DNA from: Limnomonas spitsbergensis
Taxonomy: Eukaryota; Chlorophyta; Chlorophyceae; Chlamydomonadales
Assembly (NCBI GenBank): GCA_037349105.1
Contig: JAYJMM010000023.1
Span: forward strand, 1,077,001 to 1,141,000
Reading direction: 5' to 3'
Length of the DNA stretch: 64,000 nucleotides
The notes under the pieces are model-generated. The model was not told the origin of the DNA and did not search any database. It saw only the letters and a program-made list of their open reading frames with translations. The translations under genes and the position numbers were made by a program. Below are positions 46,168 through 55,963 of this stretch, one piece after another (position 1 is the first letter of the stretch; each line of letters begins with the position of its first letter).

Positions 46168-46746
46168 CGTGTTAAATACAAGGCTATGATATTAATATTA
46201 CGTCCAATATGCGCAACTATGTTGAGGCATGTGCGTGCTGCGAGGTTTTAGCCTGTCGGAGCAGTTCTACGAACTGCCGTACGATATTTTTGAATCCTTC
46301 CAAATCCGATCTGGTGTTGATGGGTACATTTTGAACACGAAAGGTCTGTCGAGCTTCACAACCGAAGTGGTAATCGTCTTTACGAAGTCATATCTTTGCC
46401 GGCTATCTTTGCATCCGAAAATCCTCAGAGGGCCGGAGGGCATCCAGTCACATGTTGACCGGTAGTCCTAGTCCTCTTGAGTATATATCTTTGTGAGGAA
46501 TTTCCAACCTCAGGACAAGGTCGACTCCTCAAATACGATCAAAATCAGATCCACACTAATCCATATGTTTAATGCATCCGGTGTACGGCTACCGGGTTCC
46601 ATGCAGCGAGTAAGGCTTAGGCCCTGCATCTTGCTCTTTAATTGCCGAGCAGTGACCCTGGTAAGTGATAACCCCCATGTGGCGTGCTCTGTTGTCGGTA
46701 TCGATAGGATCAAAAGGGACAGGATTTTTTTAAGCAGGCTGCCCAC
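46168..46746 (-). pseudogene. Decayed minus-strand coding region, frames interrupted
   Basis: Protein-like stretches appear in different minus-strand frames: VPFDPIDTDNRARHMGVITY (about 46,680-46,720), GSRTPDALNIWISVDLILIV (about 46,590), RYDFVKTITTSVVKLDRPFV (about 46,370) and SDLEGFKNIVRQFVELLRQA (about 46,270). Each ends in a stop or shifts frame. Together with the two intact frames below, this looks like a degraded compact gene cluster. A plus-strand frame at 46229-46465 competes and cannot be excluded. Confidence 0.25.
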
Positions 46747-47279
46747 CCATCAATAAAATAGGAATCTCACAGATTCAGCACTCAGCAGACGCTTAGCGCT
46801 GAACCATGCTGTACCACGCTGTACACAAGTAAACAACAGTCAGAGAATTATTTAACTTCCACACCTTCAATTATCAACAAAACAACAAAATTGATGTGCT
46901 CCTTGTCAAACTGTGCGGGTGTCAGCTGGTAAACCAAGCTGGGCACCTGTTGGCAAAGGGAACAAAGCATTTTCTGTAAGGGAGCGAACGCACATGTGTC
47001 CTAACAAAAGCAACGTGAAATGTAGCAGTTGTCTCAGACGAGGTAGCATTAGATGATTCAACAACATCAGATGCTAATTCAGGAGCTGCGACACTACCAG
47101 TTATCTGGCACTCGTGCAAGCAAGAGAAAGTCAAACAAGGCAGCACACGACATGGCCTGGTTGTGAAAAAGGCCAGGTCACATCTGAATGCTGATCACGG
47201 TGATTGACTGTCGTAACAGGTGACATGTAATCTTCATCAATTATATTATGTTTTTGAAACACCTGAGTGATTTCCAATT
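46747..47279. other. No recognised gene
   Basis: AT-rich sequence with short frames only. Confidence 0.35.
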
Positions 47280-47680
47280 TAAATTCGGACTCAAGATCTG
47301 CAGGTCGGGATCCGATCCAAATTCAGCAGGTCAGGTTCTGGAACTCTTGACATGAAACATTTGGATCTGAATTTTAAGATATGCAATTACATGACTGCAA
47401 TTTTAAGCGTTGCAGTTTACGAACTGCGATTTTATGATCTGCTGCATTACCTCTGCTTGGTTTAGGATCTACAGGTTTATATCTGCAATTTTATATCTGC
47501 AGACTCTACATCTGCATGTGAATAGCTGCAATTGTGAAAGCCGCATGGAATGTCTAGCAATCTAAGATCTGCAACCCAAGATGTGCAGGTTGTACATCTG
47601 CAGGTGATGAGCTACATGCTGTAGATCTGTGTGCTTTAGGATATGCAGTTTTAGGATCTGCAGATTGCACAGTTAAAGCA
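47280..47680. repeat. Degenerate ATCTGCA-rich repeat
   Basis: Words such as GATCTGCAG, ATATCTGCAATTTTA, GGATCTGCAG and ATCTGCAGGT recur about every 15-25 bp across 400 bp with no exact period. Confidence 0.55.
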
Positions 47681-48050
47681 AAGCGCTATTAAGCCGACAC
47701 ATACATTTTGCTACTTGCGTTGAAAGATATACTGTGACACCATGCATTGTACGCATAAGCAGTACAAGGCATACAGTCATGATAATTAAATCAGGGTAAC
47801 TCTGACAAAGGTTTGGTACTGAGACCCTCGGGTTAAAATGGGAGAGATATCAATAAAACCTACCGTAGGATACACACATCGGGATGTCAGTGAGCTCAAG
47901 GGGGCTCATAGAAAAATCAGCCAAGTGAGGCAGACTATCGTATGCAGGTTCAGTTAATTAGGTCAACTGCTTGGGTACACAACCCCATCATGTGAAGGAA
48001 TGATACTAGGGCCGTGTATGCAGCCAAGGCAAGAAAAACCAAAGTAGAAT
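47681..48050. other. No recognised feature
   Basis: Non-repetitive. I searched for a further exon of the downstream 5'-nucleotidase-like gene and did not find one. Confidence 0.35.
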
Positions 48051-48054
48051 TGTT

Positions 48055-48172
48055 CAGATGTGGGTTCAGATGTGGGGACATCAAGGGTTCAGATGTGGGT
48101 TCAGATGTGGGGGCATCAAGGGTTCAGATGGGGGTTCAGATGTGAGTTCAGATGTGGGAGGCATCAATGGTG
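48055..48172. repeat. Short GTTCAGATGTGG minisatellite
   Basis: GGTTCAGATGTGGG alternates with GGCATCAAGG in about five irregular units. Confidence 0.75.
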
Positions 48173-48309
48173 CAGATGACCTCAAGCAACTCTTGGAAAT
48201 TGGGGGGGGACGAAGGGCAACGGTCCGGACGTACGGTCAGCGAATTAAGGGCCTAGCAATAAAATAGTTAAGGGCGTAGCAATATAATAGTTTTGAAATG
48301 GGAACTCAC

Positions 48310-48552
48310 TTGTTTCTCTATCCAGCACATTGGCCATGAGCCAAGGGAAGTTGCACTGCCTGACGAGCTTGATCAGCTGTTGTGTCCCAAAGTCTAGGTC
48401 ATGGTTCCCGACACATGCAACATGCACGCCGATGGCATTCAGCACAGGTGGCATGTGAGCTCCGAGCGTGATTGTTGACAGCAAAGATGGGATGAAGGCA
48501 TCACCGGAGAAGACGACCAAAGGGTGCCTTGGTCGCCATGCAAGGACTTCAC
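48310..48552 (-). CDS. Metallophosphoesterase / 5'-nucleotidase family, single internal exon
   Basis: Read on the minus strand, this exon encodes PLVVFSGDAFIPSLLSTITL, then PPVLNAIGVHVACVGNHDLD and FGTQQLIKLVRQCNFPWLMA. It carries the SGD and GNHD metal-site motifs of the calcineurin-like phosphoesterase fold, as arranged in the UshA/CD73-type 5'-nucleotidase family, which hydrolyses nucleotides or other phosphate esters using two metal ions. The donor GTGAGT follows ETSEFPF-side codons at 48309-48304, and an acceptor AG precedes GTGAAGTCC near 48552. The usual upstream LHFNDVY motif and the downstream NHE motif and C-terminal domain are absent from the window, so this is a lone exon of a long-intron gene or a captured fragment. 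Confidence 0.8.
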
Positions 48553-48889
48553 CTACCGGCAGGGAAGGGGATTCAACATGGACGGGAACGAAAAATCGTA
48601 CAAGTAATTAGGGAAATCGTACTAGAACGCAGGCCTCATATGGACCTGATCAGCATGATCAATCGATGCTCAGCATATGAATGTCTCACTGTATGCGCCA
48701 GTCGCGCTGCTCCCCCCGCTCCCGTTTTCGAAGGCTACCCTCCCAAACTCTTAATTACTGACTGAAAACTGGCGTTGACAATCAATAAGTAGTATATTCA
48801 TGGATCCCTCAACCCCAAGCAACGGTAATTATGAGGGAAGACAAAGCAAATCTACTGCAGGTGACAAGATGTTGTTGCGCATGCGAATA
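48553..48889. other. No recognised feature
   Basis: Non-repetitive. It may be intron of the 5'-nucleotidase-like gene. Confidence 0.35.
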
Positions 48890-49080
<191 letters not shown>

Positions 49081-49270
49081 TGTTTGTGAAGACTAAATCG
49101 TGACGAATCTGGAAATTCCGAGGTGGGATACTTTCTTGTTAGGGATAGCTTTCTGACTCCTGATTGTGCTGTGGGAATGCTTGTCTGTTAGACTAACTGG
49201 CCCCTGTGCTTCCTTCTGGCTTTCGACTGCGTCGTAAAGGTTGCGTCGAACACTTGCATATTATATTGGA

Positions 49271-49579
49271 ATGGACATTTTGCTTGCATTTATAGCTCTG
49301 GATAATTCGACGAGTTATCTGTTTCGCAACCTATTTGTGAAGTCCTTACCAGCAGAAGTATCCAGCCCTGTTGTCTACTGGTTCCCAATTGTGAGAGACT
49401 TGCTCACCTATGGAAACCAGGACTTTCTACGGCTCTGCTTCTGGACGAAGACCTTGCAATGGATAGGCGAAGGACAGTGCAAATTGACTAACGCGGCGAG
49501 GTCGAGCATATCGAGTAGAGCGTATCCTGGTCTGAGGGAGAGATTATGGTTCAGCCTCTCTTCCCAATCTCATTTGTAG
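49271..49579 (+). CDS. Unassigned reading frame upstream of the 303-residue gene
   Basis: From ATG 49271 the frame MDILLAFIALDNSTSYLFRN...SSQSHL is open for about 100 codons. Composition is protein-like, with LFVKSLPAEVSSPVVYWFPI and LTYGNQDFLRLCFW segments. It could be a 5' exon of the next gene or an unrelated remnant. No family is recognised and no convincing donor site is seen. Confidence 0.25.
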   Translation: MDILLAFIALDNSTSYLFRNLFVKSLPAEVSSPVVYWFPIVRDLLTYGNQDFLRLCFWTKTLQWIGEGQCKLTNAARSSISSRAYPGLRERLWFSLSSQSHL

Positions 49580-49623
49580 TCACATGGTTGCACTGTTGCA
49601 TGTGATGACCACTGCAGAAGGCA

Positions 49624-51273
49624 ATGGCCCAAGACTATAGGGCTGTAGTGCGAAGTCTCCCCGACAACGGCCATGGAGGGTTCAGCGATGAAGAAAATAA
49701 GGCAGCCATTGTCAACCTCAACAGCAAGTCCGAAGTGGAAGCTGGAAGGATTATTGCATATCTGGAGGACCTCAACACGCCTGAGATGGGGAAAATCAAA
49801 CAAGTCTGGGCTTTGCTGAACTATGGTGAGTGCTTACTGTGGCCCAAACCTGGACCGGCCGACCCTAGCAGCTGGCCTGGCCACAATTTGAATCTGCTCT
49901 CTGCAACATTCCCACTGCAGATGTGCCGTGCCCCTTCCCTTGCCTCTTCATGTCCCTCTCATGCCCTATATACTGACGGTCCAGGGCCCCTACACGTGAG
50001 GATGGGATAATGGTTTGCTGCGCACATGGGTTGACATGGGGTGACATTGTCGCTGTGTGAACTAGCTGCAGGTGCAGCCTCAATTGCTAAATCATCGGTG
50101 TCCTCGGGAGGGGAGACCAGCAGGAGCAACGCCCGAACTGAGGCCTCAGGTTCAGGTACGAGGATCCAATCCTCATTCAGCATAAAGATTCAGCCGCCCA
50201 GTTGCCCTCTGTTGATTCCATCAATATGTGGTAACATTGCTTGATTACTCGCGATCACCATGTATTTCCTCTGGCCTAATATAAATACATAATGCTTGCT
50301 GCCAACCCTGTAGGACGGGGTAAGCGGCAATCTGCTGACCTAATTAGCTCACCCGGTGTTAAGGCGCATTTTCAGGGAGAACGGGACTTGGCACGCAGAG
50401 TGAGTCACTGCAAGCCTGGGCAGAGGGGTCCAAGGGTGGACGGGACCTTCCTGCATTTTCTCACATGTTTACTCAACATTTATTTTGTCATGTTGGCATC
50501 TTTCCCCAGATCTTCCAGACCACGTCCACATCCAAGGGCAAGGCTGCAGACAGACCTCCCGGACTGCGAGAAGCTGCACTTCTGCACTATGGGTACTCAA
50601 TTGAGACGAAGGTTGCCATCTGCCCATTGCTGTTGCTGGAGCTCGAGGTTGTTGTCGGGCACCTCATACCACACTGCAATGGCGACATATCAATGGTAAG
50701 CATGACTAGCCCTGGGACAGCAGGGGTGTTGCTTTATTTGTTCTATGCTTGCAACATCGATGAGTCACTTGAGGGCCTTTACCCAAAACCTAAAACCGTC
50801 AGCGCTGAGTTCCCCTCTGCTTGTAACTCTGTTGCAGGATCATTTGGGCGTGGACGTTAATAATGTCAGAAACCACGTTGTTTGGTCAGCAGTTGCCGAG
50901 GATCTTTGGAGCCGAGATGTGGTGTACTTTGAATTGAATGGCTTTGAAATGAATGGCGACTCCTTCGTATTGAAGCTTCGCCCGGACCTCCCAGACAGCA
51001 TGTTCAACGAGCCACTGTCGAAGGTGGGAACAATAGTGGGGCCCGGACCGGATGGTCGGTGGATGCTATTCCATTCCTCATCTGTTTCGAATTCTGACCT
51101 CGTAGGTGTTTGTCAAGAAAACCTCTCTGTGGGGGGAGGCTGTGATGACAAGTCTGAGCTGCATCAAGCTGCGCAAACTCCATGATCGGCCGGTCACGTT
51201 TGGCTTGAACAGCCATGTGCCGTACCGTCGAGTTCTGTCAGCCCACCTGAGTGAGCATGGGCAGAGAGCATGA
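49624..51273 (+). CDS. Six-exon gene for a 303-residue unrecognised protein
   Basis: Six exons with GT-AG borders join in one frame of exactly 304 codons including the stop: 49624-49825, 50072-50155, 50314-50399, 50510-50695, 50838-51023 and 51106-51273. Introns 1-2 are phase 1 and introns 3-5 phase 0. Exons 4 and 5 are both 186 bp. The order is an acidic/helical N-terminus (MAQDYRAVVRSLPDNGHGGF, AGRIIAYLEDLNTPEMGKIK), a Ser-rich linker, REAALLHYGYSIETKVAICP, LLLLELEVVVGHLIPHCNGD, DVVYFELNGFEMNGDSFVLK, and a basic C-terminus ending LSEHGQRA. I recognise no domain. The coding exon may begin earlier, since an acceptor AG precedes AAGGCAATG at 49617. Intron 3 carries a 37-bp dispersed repeat. 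Confidence 0.7.
50423..50459 (+). repeat. 37-bp dispersed repeat, copy 1 (in intron 3 of the 303-residue gene)
   Basis: GAGGGGTCCAAGGGTGGACG followed by GGACCTTCCTGCATTTT is also found at 55588-55624 in the same orientation. The surrounding sequences are unrelated. Confidence 0.8.
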
Positions 51274-51680
51274 GCACAGTGTTCCAAAATATAGCTGAAA
51301 GAGGATCATATAAGTTCAAAAGTGACCCCGTGCCCACACCGCATGCACTCTGGATTCAGAACAAATGCACACAAAAAAACCTGAGCCTCTTGGAGGCAGC
51401 AAAGTACGACACCATATCTCCATCCTCAAATGAGAAGGTTGCCAAGTGGTTTCGCGACCTGTCTGGTGGTGAGCTCAATGGTCATGCACACTTCCCTGCG
51501 TTGATGCAGCTCTTCGTTTCTTTCGTTAAGTTCAAAATTGCCAGTGCCCTTACGCCTGTCTTTTTACTCAGGTGTTCAGCCTGAGAGACTCGCACCAGAT
51601 CTGGGCAACTTCGAGTCTGTCTCTTGCACGCCAGCCTGTAGCTCCGGGTCCGTGGCACCTCGCACATCTGATAATGAGGG
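51270..51680 (+). CDS. Two exon-like segments overlapping the end of the 303-residue gene
   Basis: ATG 51270 overlaps the previous stop (ATGA). The first segment, 51270-51468, reads MSTVFQNIAERGSYKFKSDP...KWFRDLSG and ends at a GTGAGC donor in phase 1. The second, 51572-51680, follows a strong acceptor (TTTTTACTCAG) in the matching phase and reads VQPERLAPDLGNFESVSCTP...SDNE up to GTAAGA. A further stretch near 51,830-51,959 (HSMADIPASFPSTSDLPCDD, KLLVPNTK) is open but I could not join it in frame. The family is unknown. Confidence 0.4.
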
Positions 51681-52106
51681 GTAAGACCTCGCTTGAAATG
51701 GTCTGACTGCTCCTCGTCCCACCTCGCTGAAGTCTGTGTGCTTCGGCAGCTCTCAAGTAGTTTGATGGACACATCACATGCTCTATCATTTCTACTTGTC
51801 TGCCTAAAGTGAAAGCCTGAGCTCACAGCTGACGCCCACACTTTGCTCACACTTTTGGTCGGCCCACCCTCCACCCACTCCATGGCGGACATTCCAGCGT
51901 CCTTCCCGTCCACATCAGACCTTCCTTGTGACGACAAATTGTTGGTACCAAACACCAAGGTGCGCATGCACCCATATCTCAAGTGCGCAGAGTAACAATG
52001 AGGCACAAAAGTGTAGCATGTGCTCGGGGAGCTTCCCCTGGCTTCCAGAGTGTCTGTCAGGGTAGGAGCTGCGAGCCAAGAGATTTTTGGTGCATCATTT
52101 TTTTAG

Positions 52107-52384
52107 ACCCCTTCTTTGGTGATGAGAAGAAGTATACGCACAAGAAGAATCTGTCGAAGAGCTACCTGTCTCACATCCACACAAGTCTTTGAATCCCCAC
52201 TTTCCTTTCCTTGCTACATGGCCCTCCTCCCAAGATTGATCCAGGGGGGCGTCAACCTGAGCCGAGGAGGCGTGGGAAGCCGCTCTCCATTGTCTTCTTC
52301 ATCAAGGACAACGTTTGGCTGCTGACGGGGCTGAATTTGGTGGCGATGGCGGTTGTACTGATTCAAGGCCGTAAAAATGGCTGA
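52107..52384 (+). pseudogene. Exon-like 3' segment with one in-frame TGA
   Basis: After the acceptor TTTTTTTAG (52106) the frame PFFGDEKKYTHKKNLSKSYL reaches a TGA at about 52,191. It then continues open in the same frame through DPGGRQPEPRRRGKPLSIVF, FIKDNVWLLTGLNLVAMAVV and LIQGRKNG to a TGA at 52384. The continuity across the stop suggests one coding region with a nonsense change, or a short unrecognised intron. It may be the end of the 51.3-kb gene. Confidence 0.3.
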
Positions 52385-53085
52385 GCCTTAAGCAACCACT
52401 GGCTTTTGGTTGAGCTGACAGCATGAGTTTCTATCTGTGGTTACTAGGCGATACTGTGTGGCTCCGGGGGCTGGCCCATGCAGTTTTGTAGCAAAAAATA
52501 TTTGAATCTTGAGTAAAAATTTAGCTGCTAGCTCTGTGCAATGGGCACGCCATGTTCAGGCTCCATAACGGCTCCTCGAAACCCCTATTGATGCTGGTGG
52601 CCTCCATGCATATCATCATGGGAAGGAGGCGGCCTGGTAGGAAATCAGGGGGGGGGGGCGTGGTGTGGCGCTGAGAAGAGAATCCCGAGACAACCCCTCT
52701 TATTATGATCACACTCATCATGATATTTTGTGTTGCTTGGAGCCTGATAAATTGGCCTGAATAGCTTCCTAGCCCGTCCCTGGGTTTGCTGTGAAGTTTG
52801 TGAAGTTTTTACAGTCCAACGGGGCATCACATTTGATGCATGGGACTTGTGCCCGTAAACCGGTACATGCACTAAATATGCTAGGACAGCGAGCGAAAAC
52901 CAATGACCCCCCTGGGCAAGCAACCAACACTCAACCACCAAGCAGTAGCGTGGGAATGAACCCCATAGTGCAGCAGACTAGCCCCAGCCATAAAACATGA
53001 CGTGGGTGCAAAAGAGTTCGGTTGGACGCCTCCTAGGAAAGACAGGTGAGTGTCGTTAGGGACAGCGTTAGATTTTAATTGAGAA
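52385..53085. other. No recognised gene
   Basis: Non-repetitive except for a G-run near 52,650. No reverse transcriptase or endonuclease motif is seen on either strand, although this is where ORF2 of the neighbouring LINE-like gene would be expected. Confidence 0.45.
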
Positions 53086-53330
53086 GGAAACAAGAAAGTT
53101 TTAGTGAAATTTTATGAGTTTGTGTAAAAACTGTGTGATGTGTAAGCGAAACTTCAGTGTGTTTAAGTGTTCTAAAATGTGTGAAATATGTATAAAACTG
53201 TGTGACACATAACTTAAGTGAGTTAAATGTTTAAAAAGTGTGACCTGTGTGTATAAATTATTGAGATGAGTGTGTGAAACTTCTGTAAGTGAGACATTTC
53301 AATGTTAAATTAGTGATTCAGAAACGATGA
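53086..53330. repeat. AT-rich GTGTGAAA/TTAAGTG degenerate repeat
   Basis: Words such as AAACTGTGTGA, AAACTTCAGTGTG, TTTAAGTG and AAAGTGTGA recur irregularly. The segment is distinctly more AT-rich than its flanks. Confidence 0.5.
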
Positions 53331-53427
53331 TACAAACACATGGACCAGAGATAGGAATTGTGATAATCAAGGTGATAGTCATCCCAAGTCAAGACTCCCC
53401 CTTAGCCTGACAAATGAAAGCAAAAAC

Positions 53428-54630
53428 TCATGCGGCCACCTCCACCCCATCGACAAAGAGCCGAGCACGCGTGAAAAACACCCTCAACTTCATCTCCTTG
53501 GCAAACTGGAACTTGGGCCAGAGCTCATGCCGTGCCGACAACTCTGCAGGGGACATATCATCCCAGATGGTGACACCCTTGCCTGCCAACTGAATCCTCC
53601 CATACACTATGCTCTCGGCCTCGCTGAGATTGCCCACGCGGAACTTGATCTTCCGCATGAACTTGTTGTTGGGATCCGGCTTGCCCATCCGAAAGGCGCT
53701 GTTGACATTGATAGTGATACCCATGAGCTTGCACACTGTCTCACACACCAGAGCCGCACAGTCCTCCCCCAGACCACCCTCTGGCAGGCCAGATATCACG
53801 AAGCTGGAATCCCTGCTGTCATGCATGGCTAGCGGAGCAATGCCGTTGGCACCCATGCTGGTGCCACCGCCGCACGATGTTGCAACCGCCGGGGCTGCTG
53901 CCTGACGCTCTGTGTTGTTGTTGTTGTTGACGCTGCTGCTGTTAGATCGTTCGGTTTCTACCATCAGTGTTGTTCCTGCTGGTGCTGCTGCCAATGTTGC
54001 TTCTGACACCATCTTCTTCAAAACTGCCTTCACATTGACATGCTCCTTCTGCATCGCAGCTATCACGACATCCCTGCCGTTATTCAGCACGCTCATGCTA
54101 GCCTTCAGTCCCGCTACATCATCACGAATGATCAGGAAAGATGGCTCAACGACTTCCTTCACCCACGTAGAAACCTTCTTCTCGAGCTCCACGAACTCCT
54201 TTTTTAATTCAAAGCATTTTGTTGCGTGCATCTGAAGCATCAACTCGTCGTTTTTCTGGGAGAATAGCTCCACCATGGGACGCACCGCCACATTCTGCCC
54301 CTCCAGCCACTTGATCCTCTGTCCTAGCAGCTCGTTTGTCCCTCGCAGATGCCCGACTAGCTCCTCCAGCGCAACCAATCTCTGGTCGAGGACTAGATGT
54401 TGGCCCTTCCAACGCTGAGTTCCTCCCTCGTCATGTAGATCCACTTCCATCGCCGCCACAGAGGGCTCGTCTCCTTGATGACATACCTCGCCATGATCAT
54501 CAAATCGCAAATGCTGCTGCTGTTCCTTCCGTCTTGATCTCCTGCCAGTGCCTGCGCTGCTGCCCGTGGGAACTTTAAATTTCTGCTGCGGGCTGAAGTC
54601 GTCAAATTCGTGCGATAAATGATTGGGCAT
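53428..54630 (-). CDS. LINE ORF1-like nucleic-acid-chaperone protein, 400 residues
   Basis: ORF1 proteins of L1-like non-LTR retrotransposons bind element RNA as coiled-coil trimers and act as nucleic-acid chaperones. This intact frame shows the same order. A basic, Gln-rich N-terminus (28-40) comes first. A helical region follows at about 76-210 (LDQRLVALEELVGHLRGTNE, ELKKEFVELEKKV). Next is a low-complexity Asn/Ala/Ser linker (228-265). An RRM-like part follows (FVISGLPEG at 277-285, MRKIKFRVGNLSEAESIVYG at 325-344). The C-terminal part has WDDMSPAELSARHELWPKFQ (356-375) and RVFFTRARLFVDGVEV (383-398). The start is the first ATG of the open frame at 54630. No ORF2 follows it on the minus strand, so it is an orphan: a truncated element or a captured gene. 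Confidence 0.7.
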   Translation of the reverse strand: MPNHLSHEFDDFSPQQKFKVPTGSSAGTGRRSRRKEQQQHLRFDDHGEVCHQGDEPSVAAMEVDLHDEGGTQRWKGQHLVLDQRLVALEELVGHLRGTNELLGQRIKWLEGQNVAVRPMVELFSQKNDELMLQMHATKCFELKKEFVELEKKVSTWVKEVVEPSFLIIRDDVAGLKASMSVLNNGRDVVIAAMQKEHVNVKAVLKKMVSEATLAAAPAGTTLMVETERSNSSSVNNNNNTERQAAAPAVATSCGGGTSMGANGIAPLAMHDSRDSSFVISGLPEGGLGEDCAALVCETVCKLMGITINVNSAFRMGKPDPNNKFMRKIKFRVGNLSEAESIVYGRIQLAGKGVTIWDDMSPAELSARHELWPKFQFAKEMKLRVFFTRARLFVDGVEVAA

Positions 54631-54680
54631 TGAGTTAAACTGTGGTAATATTGTTATATCGTTATGTATTCGAATGATTC

Positions 54681-54725
54681 AAAATAATGCTACTCAAAAT
54701 AATGCTACTCAAAATAATGCTACTC
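54681..54725. repeat. 15-bp repeat, three perfect copies
   Basis: AAAATAATGCTACTC is present three times in tandem, 50 bp upstream of the ORF1-like start. Confidence 0.95.
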
Positions 54726-55290
54726 ATGCGGCCTTGCATTCCGGATACGTTATAAATAAAAAGCGTATATATACAGAAGCAGGGCAGAGGTGGAATTCTG
54801 CCTATGGCTAAATGAAATTAATGCAATTACACCGTCAGACATCTCCACATCGGCTTTGCTTCACCGGGCACCGGCCGATTCCCCTACAACACGCCAGCCC
54901 GAAACCTAGTAGGGTCCAGGGCACCGCACACGCAAGGCGGACAGCACCCTGATCAATTGCCTGATACAACCCCCCTGGTTATAATAATTTCGATCCGTTC
55001 CCTACCACGTCCGATTTAAAGCCTCACATCGAGCGTTTCTTTCTCAATTGAGCGATCCGACCGACACTAGTAACACCATATTGACCCCCCCCCACCCAAT
55101 ATATATTGAGAGGTAACCCCGCCACGCCCGCAACTGACCCCACAGTGAAACCAACAGAGCTGGCAGCGGAGAATATCAACGTCAATGGTAGCGGCGCGGA
55201 TGTGGCTTCGGCCCAAGCTGCGCTGTTTCTTTTGGCTCTCATGCCTCCCACGGGGCGTAGCTTTCCTTCTTTATTTTGTTAAGAGTACAT
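54726..55290. other. No recognised gene
   Basis: Contains C-runs near 55,086 and a TATATATT near 55,100. The short frames have no recognisable domain. Confidence 0.35.
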
Positions 55291-55587
55291 ATCTTGGTCA
55301 GCAGCAAGTCAGCTACAGCTTGGCAGTGCCCTGGAGGAAGGGTACCTGTCTAGGACAGCACGTCAGCTACAGCCTAGCAGTGCCAAGGAGGAAGGGTACC
55401 TACGGTATCTAGGTCAGCAGCATGGCAGCGCCCTGGAGTTAGGGTACCTGTCTATGTCAGCAACACGTCAACTACAGCCTGGCAGTGCAATGGAGGCAGG
55501 GTACCTGTCTAGGTCAGCAGCACGTCAGCTACAGCCTGGCAGTGCCCAGGAGGAAGGGTACCTGTTTAGGTCAGCAGCACGTCAGCG
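55291..55587. repeat. 48-57-bp minisatellite, about five copies
   Basis: The GGTACCTGTCTAGGTCAGCA landmark begins at 55340, 55395, 55443, 55500 and 55557. Each unit also contains CACGTCAGCTACAGCCTGGC and AGTGCCCAGGAGGAAG. Confidence 0.85.
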
Positions 55588-55624
55588 GAGGGGTCCAAGG
55601 GTGGACGGGACCTTCCTGCATTTT
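55588..55624 (+). repeat. 37-bp dispersed repeat, copy 2
   Basis: Matches 50423-50459. Here it directly abuts the end of the 48-57-bp minisatellite. Confidence 0.8.
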
Positions 55625-55693
55625 TGCTTGGGCGCCGTCTGATTGGCTGCCTGCATGGCTGTGGCTACAATGTCCCTCCCCTGATTTGTGTGT

Positions 55694-55963
55694 ATAAAGT
55701 TTTTCGACGAGGCCATATTTGGAAGGCCACCCCGCGTGCTGAAAGTCCGAAACTTGACCGGCCGCAGCAGCGTGGTTGGCAAAGAGGGTACGGGCAGTAA
55801 ACCCCCGGCCATTGCCAACCTGGTCGATGTGGTGGGGCAGCGCATGGTGGAGCTCATGGGAAACGCATGGCGAGGCGCACAGGCGTGCATTCCTGTCCCC
55901 ATAAGGGCGGGGTGGGGCAGCGCACCCCTTCACCCCAAAAGGGCGGCGGCGTGCAACAGGTAG
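55694..55963 (+). CDS. Weak candidate exon
   Basis: The plus strand is open for about 90 codons with a protein-like run, FFDEAIFGRPPRVLKVRNLT, then NLVDVVGQRMVELMGNAWRG. The overlapping minus strand is also open for 182 codons, so the call is weak. Downstream GGGCGG/GGGGCAGCGCACCCC repeats are present. No family is recognised. Confidence 0.25.
   Translation: MKFFDEAIFGRPPRVLKVRNLTGRSSVVGKEGTGSKPPAIANLVDVVGQRMVELMGNAWRGAQACIPVPIRAGWGSAPLHPKRAAACNR

Noticed and set aside
46229..46465. Plus-strand frame of 78 codons opposite the decayed minus-strand region
   Set aside because: Composition is protein-like, but it has no neighbour in the same orientation. The minus strand carries a coherent series of frames. 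Not excluded, only less likely.
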